From positions 309,501 through 373,500 of the forward strand of contig NZ_CP053538.1 in the NCBI RefSeq assembly GCF_013137895.1: 64,000 nucleotides of DNA, read 5' to 3'. The translations under genes were made by a program, and so were the position numbers. The DNA is from Hymenobacter taeanensis (GTDB lineage Bacteria > Bacteroidota > Bacteroidia > Cytophagales > Hymenobacteraceae). Positions 1 through 8,015 of the stretch are shown here, piece by piece. The notes beneath the pieces were generated by a model. It saw nothing but the letters and a program-made list of their open reading frames with translations, ran no database searches and had not been told where the DNA came from. Every line of letters begins with the position of its first letter. Positions within the stretch are counted from its first letter, which is position 1.

Positions 1-1
1 C

Positions 2-739
2 GACATTATTGGGTATTCTGTTATCATCAACGAAGGTGGTATTTCTACCCTGCCTGCACCCGCGGCTACGCCCAACGCCACCTTATTTAAGGCCGTTGAT
101 AGCCTCGCGTATTACTACCGCGAAGGCACGCAGGCGCCCATTCGGTTGGGCGTAGTAAGAAACCCCACGGCCGGCGCCGCCAACACTCGCACCGTTGATA
201 TTGTGGTGCCAGCTGCCGCCAGCGGCAAAACCATCAACTTTGTGTTTGTGGCCTACGCCCAATCTACCTCGGCTACCGTTACCTCAGCTCCAATTGCTAT
301 TGGAGGCACCACGGCCCTGGCTACTACCCGCACCGGCCGGGTGAGTTTCGGCCCCAACTCGGCGCCCGACTCTTTGGCCTTTAACCTGAAAACCGGCCTG
401 AACGAGCCAGCCGCCAACCCGGTTACTGCCAAGGACCTGTTTGTAAGTGGTGTATCGGGTAATACCTTGGTGCTGAGCGCCGCAAATGGCACGCGTTATT
501 ACAAGGTACCAGCGGCACAGGTAGCCAATGGCTTTTATACCAAGGCTACGGCCAATGACGTAGGCACTCTCATTTATCAGAACACCACTGCCGCCGATCT
601 GGGCGCAGTAGCCGTAAACGACGTGTATGCCGTGAAGGTGCGCGGCACCGGCGAAACGATGTTGATTCGCATAGTAGGCACCAAAAACAGCACCGGTGGC
701 TCTACGGGCCGGGTGCGGTTTGAGTATCGCAGCCTTTAG
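2..739 (+). CDS. C-terminal part of a secreted or lipoprotein-like protein of unknown function (5' end outside window)
   Basis: The reading frame is open from base 2 to the TAG at 737-739, so the true start lies upstream of the window. The visible 245 residues are rich in Ala, Thr, Val, Asn and Gly with alternating hydrophobic residues, as in extracellular beta-sandwich proteins. No catalytic motif, membrane segment or T9SS sorting domain is visible, and the protein ends in RFEYRSL. I do not recognise the family. A strong hairpin terminator follows 22 bases after the stop. Exported location is inferred from composition only. Confidence 0.75.
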   Translation, partial: DIIGYSVIINEGGISTLPAPAATPNATLFKAVDSLAYYYREGTQAPIRLGVVRNPTAGAANTRTVDIVVPAAASGKTINFVFVAYAQSTSATVTSAPIAIGGTTALATTRTGRVSFGPNSAPDSLAFNLKTGLNEPAANPVTAKDLFVSGVSGNTLVLSAANGTRYYKVPAAQVANGFYTKATANDVGTLIYQNTTAADLGAVAVNDVYAVKVRGTGETMLIRIVGTKNSTGGSTGRVRFEYRSL

Positions 740-760
740 GTCTGGACTAGTTAGAAAGCA

Positions 761-793
761 AAAGCTCCTCCCGGTCTCGGGAGGAGCTTTTTT
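761..793. terminator. Bidirectional intrinsic terminator
   Basis: An AAAGCTCCTCCCG / CGGGAGGAGCTTT hairpin is followed by T residues on the plus strand and by a T-rich run on the minus strand. It lies between the convergent gene ends at 739 and 867. Confidence 0.85.
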
Positions 794-866
794 GTTGCTT
801 GCCAGGCCACTACTGCTAGGTTCAGGCTATGCATGCAAGCAGAAACCAGGCCTAGCAGAGCGTCAG

Positions 867-1457
867 CTAGTTCAAGATCTGGTAGCCAATTGGCTTGAAG
901 GAATAGTTATTCGACATTTCAGCCGAGCAGGCCGTCATGCCAATCAGCAGGTCGGTTTTGGCTTCCAGAATCACGTAGTCGCCGGCTTTGCTCTTGGGTG
1001 GCAGCACATCCACTTTGCCCGTTTCGCCATCCACGGTTACGTGCATGAAGATGTTAAAGCAGATGGGAATAGCATCGGGGCTGATGCCGTACTCCTTGAG
1101 CGCCTCACAGAGGTTCCCAAAGCAGCCGCGGTGCGGATGCGTGTGGCCGTAAATAATGCGAAATGTATCGGCGCTACAGGGGGTAAGCAGAAAGTCGTGC
1201 CGGCCCACAGTGTCCTCCACCAGCTCAAACATAATGTTGCTGCGGTTGGAGTAAAATGGGTGGCCCTTGGTCAGGAAAATCGTTTCGGCATAATCAATGG
1301 TGCGGCCTGATGAGAGGTACTCAGCCCGGTCATCGAGATTGTAGCACACGAAGTCTGATACTTGCTCGCCCTCAATGTCAACTACTTTAAGCCGTTGGCC
1401 TTGGCGCAGAATGAAAGCGGTACCGCTACGCGGCGGTATGATGGTTAGTTGATCCAT
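867..1457 (-). CDS. DUF1989 / urea carboxylase-associated family protein (carboxyguanidine deiminase subunit-like)
   Basis: This 196-residue protein matches the DUF1989 family over its whole length. Visible signatures are LTPCSADTF (C94) and YGHTHPHRGCFGNLC (H105, H107, H109, C112, C117), a Cys/His set that suggests metal binding. Members of this family, formerly called urea carboxylase-associated proteins, include the two subunits of carboxyguanidine deiminase in guanidine degradation. No urea or guanidine carboxylase is nearby. Its start codon lies inside the end of the upstream GntA-like gene (32-base overlap), so the two are almost certainly co-transcribed and translationally coupled. The substrate is unknown; a guanidino compound is an inference from the neighbour. 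Confidence 0.85.
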   Translation of the reverse strand: MDQLTIIPPRSGTAFILRQGQRLKVVDIEGEQVSDFVCYNLDDRAEYLSSGRTIDYAETIFLTKGHPFYSNRSNIMFELVEDTVGRHDFLLTPCSADTFRIIYGHTHPHRGCFGNLCEALKEYGISPDAIPICFNIFMHVTVDGETGKVDVLPPKSKAGDYVILEAKTDLLIGMTACSAEMSNNYSFKPIGYQILN

Positions 1458-2118
1458 GTTGGCTTATAAAGGGGCATTTCCAAGAGTCATCATACGCTTT
1501 TCCGCTGTATTGGTAGGCCTCTGATGCCTCACCGTAGTCTTGTAGCATAGGGTTGATGGAGCCGGAGTAGGCCACATCGCGCGTGCGAATGGTGTTACGG
1601 ATGCTGTCGTAGCGGCCGTTATTCCGGATTTGCTCAAACTGCGCGTGGGGGTTAAACACCATCGTAGGATAAGCAAATTGCCGCGCCGCCCGTGAGCTGC
1701 CCGGGTGCAGCCCAATCACGAAAAACGCTTCTTCCTTCAAGCTAAAGCTAAAGTCCGACGACGAGGGGTCGGCGACCACGCGCCGGTCGTAGCCATAGCG
1801 CTGGGCATCGAGGTTGGAGAGGGCTTGTAGGCGCTGCCAGAACAGTTCTTCAAACATGGCCTCATTGGGGGCCTCAGGGCCTTTGAAGATAACGGCGGCA
1901 CTGTGGTACAGTTTCTCAGACTGCCGGTAGGTATCCACGAACTCGTAGATAAACTCCAAAATGGCGGCATCGTCCTTGGGGCAGGCTAAGTGGTCAACCA
2001 CCAAGTATTTAATCTGTTGAAAAGTAAGGGCAGTTTTGGCAGCAACGCAGGGAAACTCCTTCTTTTTTATAAAAGAAAGATATTCCTCTCCGTATATATT
2101 TTGTTGAACGTCAGTCAT
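1426..2118 (-). CDS. YqcI/YcgG family heme-dependent N-oxygenase-like protein (GntA-like)
   Basis: This 230-residue protein carries the YqcI/YcgG signature: GLHPGSSRAARQF (H138 onward), then VFNPHAQFEQIR (H158) and a C-terminal Asp-Asp-Ser-Trp-Lys-Cys-Pro-Phe segment. The family includes GntA, which N-hydroxylates a guanidino intermediate in guanitoxin synthesis, and related heme enzymes acting on guanidino nitrogen. No signal peptide is present, so it should be cytoplasmic. It is the first gene of a two-gene operon with the overlapping DUF1989 gene. No other guanitoxin genes are present, so the substrate is probably different. Family assignment is firm; the reaction is inferred. Confidence 0.82.
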   Translation of the reverse strand: MTDVQQNIYGEEYLSFIKKKEFPCVAAKTALTFQQIKYLVVDHLACPKDDAAILEFIYEFVDTYRQSEKLYHSAAVIFKGPEAPNEAMFEELFWQRLQALSNLDAQRYGYDRRVVADPSSSDFSFSLKEEAFFVIGLHPGSSRAARQFAYPTMVFNPHAQFEQIRNNGRYDSIRNTIRTRDVAYSGSINPMLQDYGEASEAYQYSGKAYDDSWKCPFISQHGSTNHHTAA

Positions 2119-2360
2119 ATTCTAGTACTTACAGTAAGATCTGTATTGGAATAATCAAATACTCCAGGCAACCAGATTTACGCAAGCACGGGACCGGATG
2201 TTAGCCTAACCAGTCCTCCATCCTATTCTCAAGAGTAACGCCGAATGGTTCAGCTTAGCACCTAATACTTCGCTTTCTTCTCAGTACAAACCCTTAATAA
2301 ACGGGTAATTAGTGTTACGCATACCTGCCTAAACCGGTGGTAAATACTTAGGCTTATTTC

Positions 2361-2368
2361 TAGCTTTG
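2361..2368 (+). promoter_or_regulatory. Orphan Bacteroidota -7 element
   Basis: TAGCTTTG matches the TAnnTTTG consensus exactly. No plus-strand gene follows before the terminator at 2495-2525, so it may drive a short untranslated RNA or be fortuitous. No clear -33 TTG at standard spacing was found. Confidence 0.3.
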
Positions 2369-2494
2369 TGTAAGAAAATACCTCGAAATCTTATACAAAA
2401 AAAGACTGAAAAGTTACTAAGCGCTGGTTGCCTCTGGTGTTTGACCTTGCTGAAAAAGGTATTTCTATAACCCTAGCGACGACGACGAAAAAGA

Positions 2495-2525
2495 AAAGAG
2501 GTGGCCTACAGCAGGCCACCTCTTT
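2495..2525. terminator. Intrinsic terminator of the GHL10 gene
   Basis: A perfect 13-bp stem (AAAGAGGTGGCCT / AGGCCACCTCTTT) with a 5-base loop lies 27 bases beyond the end of the minus-strand gene at 2552. It is followed on that strand by a T-rich run. Confidence 0.8.
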
Positions 2526-2551
2526 GCTTTTATGCTTTACCTAACCAGAGT

Positions 2552-4330
2552 TTAGCGCCCACCAAACAGACGATCAAAGAAGCCACCGCGCTTGCGTTTA
2601 GCTTTCGTCTTGACTTTGACCTTAGTGGGAGCGTTACCGCTCACGGTGGGCCGTGGGGCAGGCACTGGCCTAGCAGGTACTGTGGGCGCAGGGGCGGCGG
2701 GTGGCGGCGTTGAAATCGGCGGCGTGGGCGTAGGTGCAGGAGCTTGGGCTACCACAATTTCGGCTGGGCGCCCCGTGCTGAGCACCCGCACCGGCGCGCT
2801 TTCATTGTGCAGGCGGTCAACGGCCGTGAGGTAGTAGGCGTAGGCCACTCCGCGGAGGGCGGTAGTATCGGCAAAAAACAAGCCCCGCCCGGTTTGGGGG
2901 CGTAGCACGGCCAGAATATTGCGCGGATCGTCGGGGGTAGGTTGGGTACTGCTATCAAAGCGGTAGAGCACGTAATAAGCAGCTATGTCGCCGTCGGGGG
3001 CAACGGGGCTGGGCTGCCAGGTAAGCGTGTTAGCGGCGGCAGAGGCCGTTAGAGTCAGGCTTTGCGCGGGGCGCGGGGGCACACCATCCAGCCAGGGCAT
3101 GGCGGGCACCAGCGCCGGGTAGCGAAACTCATGCTGGCGCAGAGAATCAGTAGTGTGCAGGGGGTTGGAGAGCAACGACTTGGAGCTGAAGAATACGCTG
3201 CCGCCCACCTCCGTGGGGAAGGTGCGGTTGAGGCGCACCTGGCGGGGCAGCTCGCGGGGGTTGCGCCAGGTAGTATCGGCGCGGGTATTCTCGAGCATGC
3301 GGTAGGCTCCATGCCCAATGTACAGGTGGCGGCCGTTGCTGTTACGGGCCCACCACTCAACCAGCACCGGGTACTGGGCCACTTTAAAGTTGCTGCTCCA
3401 GTATAATTGGGGCAGCACGTAATCAACCCAGCCCTGGCGCAGCCACTCCAGCGCATCGGCATAGAGGCCATCATAGCCCTGGAAGGCTTTGGTAGCCGAG
3501 CCATTGGGGTCGGTGGTTTGGTTGCGCCACACGCCAAAGGGCGAGATGCCAAACTTCACCCAGCGCTTGGTACTCTGGATGGTGTCGTGGAGGGTATGAA
3601 TGAGCTCATTCACATTCTCGCGCCGCCAGTCTGCCAGGCCCAGACTGTGGGGGTTGTACTGGGTAAAGGCCTGCTCATCATGAATAGTCAGGCCCGCTTC
3701 GGGGTACGGATAGAAGTAGTCATCGAAGTGGACGCCATCGATATCGTAGCGCTTTACTACATCCAGAATTACCTGCGTAATATAGTTGCGCACTTCAGGC
3801 AGACCAGGATTATACAGCAGCTTGCCTCCGAAGCGCAGGAACCACTCTGGGTGTTGCCGGAAGGGGTGGTTAGGAGCCAGGCGCCGCGTCACGGAGTCCA
3901 TGGAGGCGCGGTACGGATTAAACCAGGCGTGAAACTCCATACCCCGGTTGTGCGCCTCTTCAATCAGGAACGGCAGGGGGTCGTAGAGCGGCGTGGGGGC
4001 CTTGCCCTGGGTGCCCGTGAGCCACTTGCTCCAGGGCTCTAGGCTGCTCTGATAGAAGGCATCAGAAGCGGGCCGCACCTGCACAAATACGGCGTTGATG
4101 CCGCTGCGCTGGTGCTCATCGAGAATACGACGATACTCGCGGCGCTGCTGCTCGGGGGTGAGGTTACGGCTGCTGGGCCAGTCAATATTCTCTACGGTGG
4201 CAATCCAAACGCCCCGGAGTTCCCGCTTGGGCGGTGTATCGGCAGCGGTAGCCAACTGGCTACGCAGTAACCAGGTGAGGATCAGAAAGGCAAGAAACGG
4301 GAAGCGGCCGGGGGCAAGTAATCGAAACAT
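2552..4330 (-). CDS. GHL10 family glycosyl hydrolase-like protein (DUF187, YngK type) with FnIII domain
   Basis: The 592-residue exported protein has an N-terminal hydrophobic signal (about residues 8-29). A GHL10 TIM-barrel follows, opening with RELRGVWIATVENIDWPS and containing GVHFDDYFYPYP near residue 200, the Asp-rich active-site strand of this family, then PQLYW. A fibronectin type III-like domain (about 410-500) and a Pro/Ala-rich tail ending in a basic KVKVKTKAKRKR segment come after. Such proteins act on cell-surface or peptidoglycan-associated glycans, but the exact substrate is not known here. The gene stands alone, with a TAATTTTG -7 element five bases upstream of the ATG and a terminator downstream. 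Confidence 0.88.
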   Translation of the reverse strand: MFRLLAPGRFPFLAFLILTWLLRSQLATAADTPPKRELRGVWIATVENIDWPSSRNLTPEQQRREYRRILDEHQRSGINAVFVQVRPASDAFYQSSLEPWSKWLTGTQGKAPTPLYDPLPFLIEEAHNRGMEFHAWFNPYRASMDSVTRRLAPNHPFRQHPEWFLRFGGKLLYNPGLPEVRNYITQVILDVVKRYDIDGVHFDDYFYPYPEAGLTIHDEQAFTQYNPHSLGLADWRRENVNELIHTLHDTIQSTKRWVKFGISPFGVWRNQTTDPNGSATKAFQGYDGLYADALEWLRQGWVDYVLPQLYWSSNFKVAQYPVLVEWWARNSNGRHLYIGHGAYRMLENTRADTTWRNPRELPRQVRLNRTFPTEVGGSVFFSSKSLLSNPLHTTDSLRQHEFRYPALVPAMPWLDGVPPRPAQSLTLTASAAANTLTWQPSPVAPDGDIAAYYVLYRFDSSTQPTPDDPRNILAVLRPQTGRGLFFADTTALRGVAYAYYLTAVDRLHNESAPVRVLSTGRPAEIVVAQAPAPTPTPPISTPPPAAPAPTVPARPVPAPRPTVSGNAPTKVKVKTKAKRKRGGFFDRLFGGR

Positions 4331-4335
4331 TGCCT

Positions 4336-4343
4336 CAAAATTA
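4336..4343 (-). promoter_or_regulatory. -7 element of the GHL10 gene, leaderless geometry
   Basis: TAATTTTG on the minus strand matches TAnnTTTG exactly and ends five bases before the ATG at 4330. This places the predicted transcription start at or next to the start codon. Confidence 0.55.
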
Positions 4344-4542
4344 CGCGATTCACGGGAGGGCGGGAGGTGAATTTGAGAATTTATGAAGTTTACGCTGCAG
4401 CCTTGCTATTGCCGTCACAGCTGGGCCTCGGCTTCTACGCGAACCTGCAACCTATCATTTCCAACTTTCAGCAGGCGGTGCCAGGGTTCTGCTACCTGCT
4501 TGCCTCTGGTAGAAGCCAGCAACTCCATATGCTCAGGCCGTG

Positions 4543-5172
4543 CTACACCTTCACGGCGGCAAACGGTAAATCCAGCAAGTCAAACTCGGGCCAGCGCTCA
4601 TGGTCAAAGTGCCACCACTCGCCGGGGTAGTTAACGAAGCCATAGTAGTGCATAGTAGCCAGCAAGATGCTGCGGTTAAGCATTACGTGGGCGGGCAGGT
4701 CGCCGTAGCGGGAGCGGGCGGCGGGCGTTATCTCGTCAAAGTCGGTGGGCAGTGGCACCCGTTCTCCGTTGCTTAGTTTCACCAAGCCCACATCTACGGA
4801 GCAGCCTCGGTTGTGGCGGGAGCCGCGCCAGGGCGGCGCCGCGAAGTCTTCGTCCTGAATCTGCTCGTACATGCGAACCGTTACGCTGTAGGGGCGGTAG
4901 GCATCATACACGCATAAGCCCAGGCCACGCGCTTTTAGGCTTTCCTGCACCTGGGCTAGAGCATCGGCCACCGGCTCCCGCAGGAAGGCCCGTGCCTCGG
5001 AGTACACGGCCTCACCTAGCAGGTTATCAGGGGTGGCGTAACGTATGTCGAGCACCAGGGAGGGAATCCGCTCGGTTAGGTCCACGAGCCGTTGTCCCGC
5101 CCTGGTCTGCACCAACTGCTGGTATTCCTCTACGGAAGTAATGACGGAAAGCCCGTAAGACGACTCAGACAT
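4543..5172 (-). CDS. ddpX: D-alanyl-D-alanine dipeptidase, VanX/DdpX type (peptidase M15D)
   Basis: The 209-residue protein has all M15D hallmarks: the transition-state Arg in YDAYRPYSV (R93), the zinc motif in SRHNRGCSVDVGL (H120, D127), and the catalytic Glu plus third zinc ligand in GEWWHFDHE (E185, H188). The family hydrolyses D-Ala-D-Ala, usually to recycle or scavenge cell-wall dipeptide. No signal peptide is visible, so the enzyme is likely cytoplasmic. There is no vanH/vanA partner, which argues for nutrition or recycling rather than glycopeptide resistance. It is transcribed in the same direction as the serine hydrolase upstream, with 97 bases between them. Confidence 0.9.
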   Translation of the reverse strand: MSESSYGLSVITSVEEYQQLVQTRAGQRLVDLTERIPSLVLDIRYATPDNLLGEAVYSEARAFLREPVADALAQVQESLKARGLGLCVYDAYRPYSVTVRMYEQIQDEDFAAPPWRGSRHNRGCSVDVGLVKLSNGERVPLPTDFDEITPAARSRYGDLPAHVMLNRSILLATMHYYGFVNYPGEWWHFDHERWPEFDLLDLPFAAVKV

Positions 5173-5269
5173 ACACTAGGTAACCTCAACTTCAATTCTA
5201 ACACAGGTAGCTCTATCTGTACGCCCCTCAAGCGCTACGGTTATGCAATAACGCCTACAAGCCCCTCAC

Positions 5270-6514
5270 CTACCGTCGCTTTTGGGGCTTCCGCTTCCGC
5301 TCATACTCGTACACCACTTCTCCCAACCGATGCAGGAAAGGCAGGCCTACGGTGTCGTATTCGTACTTATCATCATTCAGCACGCCATCGGAATTCACAT
5401 ATACCACGGCGCTCAGCAAAAACTCTACGTTTTGCTCAGGGTTCCGGATGTAGGCGTTGTCAATCAGGAAGCCATAGGCCTGTCCAATCTTGTTGAAGAT
5501 CTGTACTCCGGCCGGTAACGGGCCAGCGGCTCCTCCGGCCAGCAGGAACTTGGCGTAGTTATCGGGGTAGGCGGCTGGAGAGTAGCGCGGGTGTTGACTG
5601 GCCTGGGGCACCATGCTCAGGTAGCGCCGCAGGAAGCGCGTGTCGGCGGAGTCAAGGGCCAGCTGCTGTGAGGCAGGCACTGCTTCCGGAAACAGGATGG
5701 CCCGCAGCACCCACTGCAGGTCGGGCAGGGAGGTAGTGTTTTTGGTAGAGAAGTCTAGGGGCTCCTCTAGGCGCTGGTTTCCCTGGAAGTGGGCCTGCCC
5801 AATGCGCAACCTACGCTGCCGCACGCCAGGCCACTCGCCCGCGAAGACAGCAGCCGGCTGCCCATATAACGGGCGCTGCAGGGCAGTATCAGCATAAATT
5901 GTGATGGGGTTTGCGTGCCGGGCGCCGGGGTCCTGGTCGCCCACGGAAAGGCGGTGGCGCAGCACCGTGTGGTGCAGGCCGTGGCGCTGCAAGCCTTCGT
6001 TCAGGGCCGCCGGGCCTACAAACTCATACAGTCGGTTGTAGGCGTCGTTATCACTCACCAGCAACATTTTACGCAGATATTGCGCTAAACTGGCCCGCCC
6101 CGTGGCGCTGCTGGTATCGTGTAGCACACGCGTCTGGCCGGCAAACGCCGAATCAATTCGCCACGGCGACTCGGGCGTGAGCCCCGGAATAGAGGCTGAT
6201 AACGCGCGCAGCTTCTCCAGGGCGAGAACTGCGGTGGGCAGCTTAATGGAGCTGGCCGGGTAAAAGTACTCCCGCGGCCGCACCCGAAACTGGTAGCTCC
6301 GAAAGTGGGGCTGCCCTTGCGCGTCGCGGGTAATCTGAGTGTACAGGATCTGGAGCCGGTGGGCCTTGGCCTGGCGTACTACCGGGGCCAGCGCCGCATC
6401 TTGCCGCAGCAGGCGCCGCAGGGGGTTACCGGGTTGAGCCTGCGCTAACGCCGGCAGCAGCGCCAGGCCACTCAGGCAGCCAATCCGGCAGAAAAACTGA
6501 GAAAACACCTCCAT
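5270..6514 (-). CDS. Exported class A-type serine hydrolase / beta-lactamase-like protein
   Basis: The start chosen is the ATG at 6514, giving 414 residues with a signal peptide ending near ALAQAQ. The three penicilloyl-serine motifs are SSIK (about residues 88-91), SDN in LLVSDNDAYN, and KIG in FNKIGQAYG replacing KTG. It is longer than classical class A beta-lactamases and has a basic tail ending KRKPQKRR. Cell-wall D,D-peptidase or a low-activity beta-lactamase is more likely than a true resistance enzyme. A TAACTTG box ends seven bases upstream of the ATG. Confidence 0.82.
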   Translation of the reverse strand: MEVFSQFFCRIGCLSGLALLPALAQAQPGNPLRRLLRQDAALAPVVRQAKAHRLQILYTQITRDAQGQPHFRSYQFRVRPREYFYPASSIKLPTAVLALEKLRALSASIPGLTPESPWRIDSAFAGQTRVLHDTSSATGRASLAQYLRKMLLVSDNDAYNRLYEFVGPAALNEGLQRHGLHHTVLRHRLSVGDQDPGARHANPITIYADTALQRPLYGQPAAVFAGEWPGVRQRRLRIGQAHFQGNQRLEEPLDFSTKNTTSLPDLQWVLRAILFPEAVPASQQLALDSADTRFLRRYLSMVPQASQHPRYSPAAYPDNYAKFLLAGGAAGPLPAGVQIFNKIGQAYGFLIDNAYIRNPEQNVEFLLSAVVYVNSDGVLNDDKYEYDTVGLPFLHRLGEVVYEYERKRKPQKRR

Positions 6515-6520
6515 ATACGG

Positions 6521-6527
6521 CAAGTTA
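6521..6527 (-). promoter_or_regulatory. -7 element of the serine hydrolase gene, near-leaderless
   Basis: TAACTTG on the minus strand is separated from the ATG at 6514 by six bases. The same TAnnTTG form precedes ggt and the serB-serA fusion. Confidence 0.5.
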
Positions 6528-6565
6528 CACGCTGCTGCTCAGCAAGCACGGCCCGGCTTAAAACG

Positions 6566-6642
6566 GTCATTCCGGGCATCGGAAGAAACCAGGCCAATCT
6601 GTAAGCAGATTAACTCAGGTTTCTTCCGGTGCCCGGAATGAC
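6566..6642. repeat. 25-bp inverted repeat
   Basis: Arms 6566-6590 and 6618-6642 (GTCATTCCGGGC and its complement at the outer ends) pair with one mismatch around a 27-base spacer. It lies between the serine hydrolase start and the end of the small gene at 6659. It could terminate the small gene or be a dispersed extragenic palindrome. Confidence 0.7.
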
Positions 6643-6658
6643 ATGATGGCGCTATACC

Positions 6659-6868
6659 TTAGCTGGTGTGCTTGGGGCCACCATCAGGGCCAGATTCGGC
6701 GCCGCCTTCCAGGCCGTTGGTCTGGTCGGCATCACCGTAGCCTCCCCGGATGCCGTCGCCCTCGTCCTGGGCAAGGTCGCTTTGGTGGGTTTGCGGGGTT
6801 TCACCGGACTGGTTTTCAGCTTTTTGCTTATTGGGTTGTTCAGCAGAGTTGGGGGTGGGCGTGTTCAT
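6659..6868 (-). CDS. Small hydrophilic protein of unknown function
   Basis: This encodes 69 residues very rich in Gly, Gln, Asp, Asn, Ser and Pro and almost without hydrophobic residues, so it is probably intrinsically disordered. It contains the pattern GDGIRGGYGDADQTNGLEGG. No family is recognised. There is no competing longer gene on either strand, and an inverted repeat follows its end. It could be a stress-related hydrophilin-like protein, but that rests on composition only. Confidence 0.5.
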   Translation of the reverse strand: MNTPTPNSAEQPNKQKAENQSGETPQTHQSDLAQDEGDGIRGGYGDADQTNGLEGGAESGPDGGPKHTS

Positions 6869-7071
6869 AGAAAAGGAGTAAGAAATGATGATGCCTCAGG
6901 AAAACCAGGCCGGGCCTGGCTTTGGCTATACGCCAGTGCCGGGCTGCGGTTGGGCTCTGGGGGCTCTGCTGCTTTTTTTGCCGCGGCGCACGCCTTATCT
7001 TGCCTGCCAGGGCCTTCTGCGCGTGCTAGGCCACTTGCCTGCTACTCTACCGCTTTCTATTTCTAGTCAGT

Positions 7072-7899
7072 ATGTCTGCCCACGGCAACGATACCTTCCT
7101 GCAAAAAACCGATGACGAGCTGCGTTACTTAGTGCAGCACTCTGAGTTTTACCATTCTGCCCTGATAATGGCGGCCACGCAGGAGCTGCGCCGGCGCGGC
7201 ATTGCACTGCCCACGGCTCCCGCAGAGCCCTCCCCCGCCCTCCTCCCCTATGACTATGAGGAACCGGAGCCGGCGGCCTGGCGGCGCTGGCTGCCCGTGG
7301 CGCTCGGGCTGGTGCTACTAGGCCTGGCGGGCTGGCTCATTCTACGCCCCAAAGAGAACGTTGCCGCTATAAAGCCGGCAAGTACGGCCCCGGTGGTACT
7401 GGAAGCCGTAAAAACGCAGCGCCTCCCTGATTTTGAGGCCACCACCAAGGCCCAGGTACAGCAGGTGCGCCAGCAGCTGCCCGCCGCCGACCGTGCTGAT
7501 ACAACGGCCACCGGCCGCTACCTACGCATGGCCCGCCGCTACTTTCTGGCCGAAAACCAGGCCGCTTACCTCACGCAAATTGCCCAGGGCGACTCTGCCG
7601 CCGCCACGTTTCCTGGCCAAATTGACCTCACGCTGGAGCGCATCAGCTGGTTTATGAAAGCCAAGGCCTACAACCAGCACCTGCACCCCATCATGGAAAA
7701 GCGCCTGACCCTGATGCAGCAGGCCCTGGTACTGCGCAAAAACTCGCTGCTGAACTTTAAATCGCGTTACGAAAGCGACCAGCCCATGATGGACCGCGAC
7801 ATGAACCGGGCCGACTTTGAGGCGCGCGACATCAGTAATGAGCTGCGGGGCAAAGCCTCTGAGCGGGCCCCTATTCAGGGCAACATCACCGACCTCTAG
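7072..7899 (+). CDS. Single-pass membrane protein of unknown function with the KTDxEL N-terminal module
   Basis: The 275-residue protein begins with a short helical module (residues 7-43, FLQKTDDELRYLVQH through QELRRRGI) that recurs at the start of the next gene. A Pro/Glu-rich linker and one transmembrane segment (about 75-92, WLPVALGLVLLGLAGWLIL) follow. The remaining 180 residues form a soluble helical domain with no recognised catalytic motif. Topology suggests a cytoplasmic N-terminus and an extracytoplasmic C-terminal domain. It lies 116 bases upstream of the rhomboid gene in the same direction. Confidence 0.8.
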   Translation: MSAHGNDTFLQKTDDELRYLVQHSEFYHSALIMAATQELRRRGIALPTAPAEPSPALLPYDYEEPEPAAWRRWLPVALGLVLLGLAGWLILRPKENVAAIKPASTAPVVLEAVKTQRLPDFEATTKAQVQQVRQQLPAADRADTTATGRYLRMARRYFLAENQAAYLTQIAQGDSAAATFPGQIDLTLERISWFMKAKAYNQHLHPIMEKRLTLMQQALVLRKNSLLNFKSRYESDQPMMDRDMNRADFEARDISNELRGKASERAPIQGNITDL

Positions 7900-7935
7900 G
7901 CCACTGCGCCCGCAATCCTGTCAGGTGCGTTGGCC

Positions 7936-8011
7936 CTGGCAGGATTTATGACGCCCACTAAGGGCGCGAAGTAGCACCCCAAACGTATTGGCGTGCTACT
8001 CCGCGCCCTTC
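7936..8011. repeat. Inverted repeat between the two module-bearing genes
   Basis: The sequence AGGGCGCGAAGTAGCAC pairs imperfectly with GTGCTACTCCGCGCCCTT about nine bases further on. A smaller AATCCTG/CAGGATT hairpin lies just before it. No T tract follows, so termination is uncertain. Confidence 0.4.
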
Positions 8012-8015
8012 GCTC

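Larger units (their letters stand above)
2119..2551. other. Intergenic region upstream of the GntA-like gene
   Basis: This AT-richer stretch carries the presumed minus-strand promoter of the GntA-like gene, although I see no convincing -7 element there. It also holds a plus-strand TAGCTTTG box at 2361-2368 and the terminator at 2495-2525. I see no protein gene in it. Confidence 0.5.

Noticed and set aside
4415..4528. 37-residue minus-strand frame downstream of ddpX (MELLASTRGKQVAEPW...)
   Set aside because: There is no promoter, conserved motif or hydrophobic segment; it could be chance in a short intergenic stretch.
6885..7115. Plus-strand frame starting after an AAGGAG-like sequence (ATGATGATGCC)
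   Set aside because: It overlaps the well-supported gene at 7072 in another frame, its translation has no protein-like pattern, and Shine-Dalgarno sequences are not informative in this phylum.
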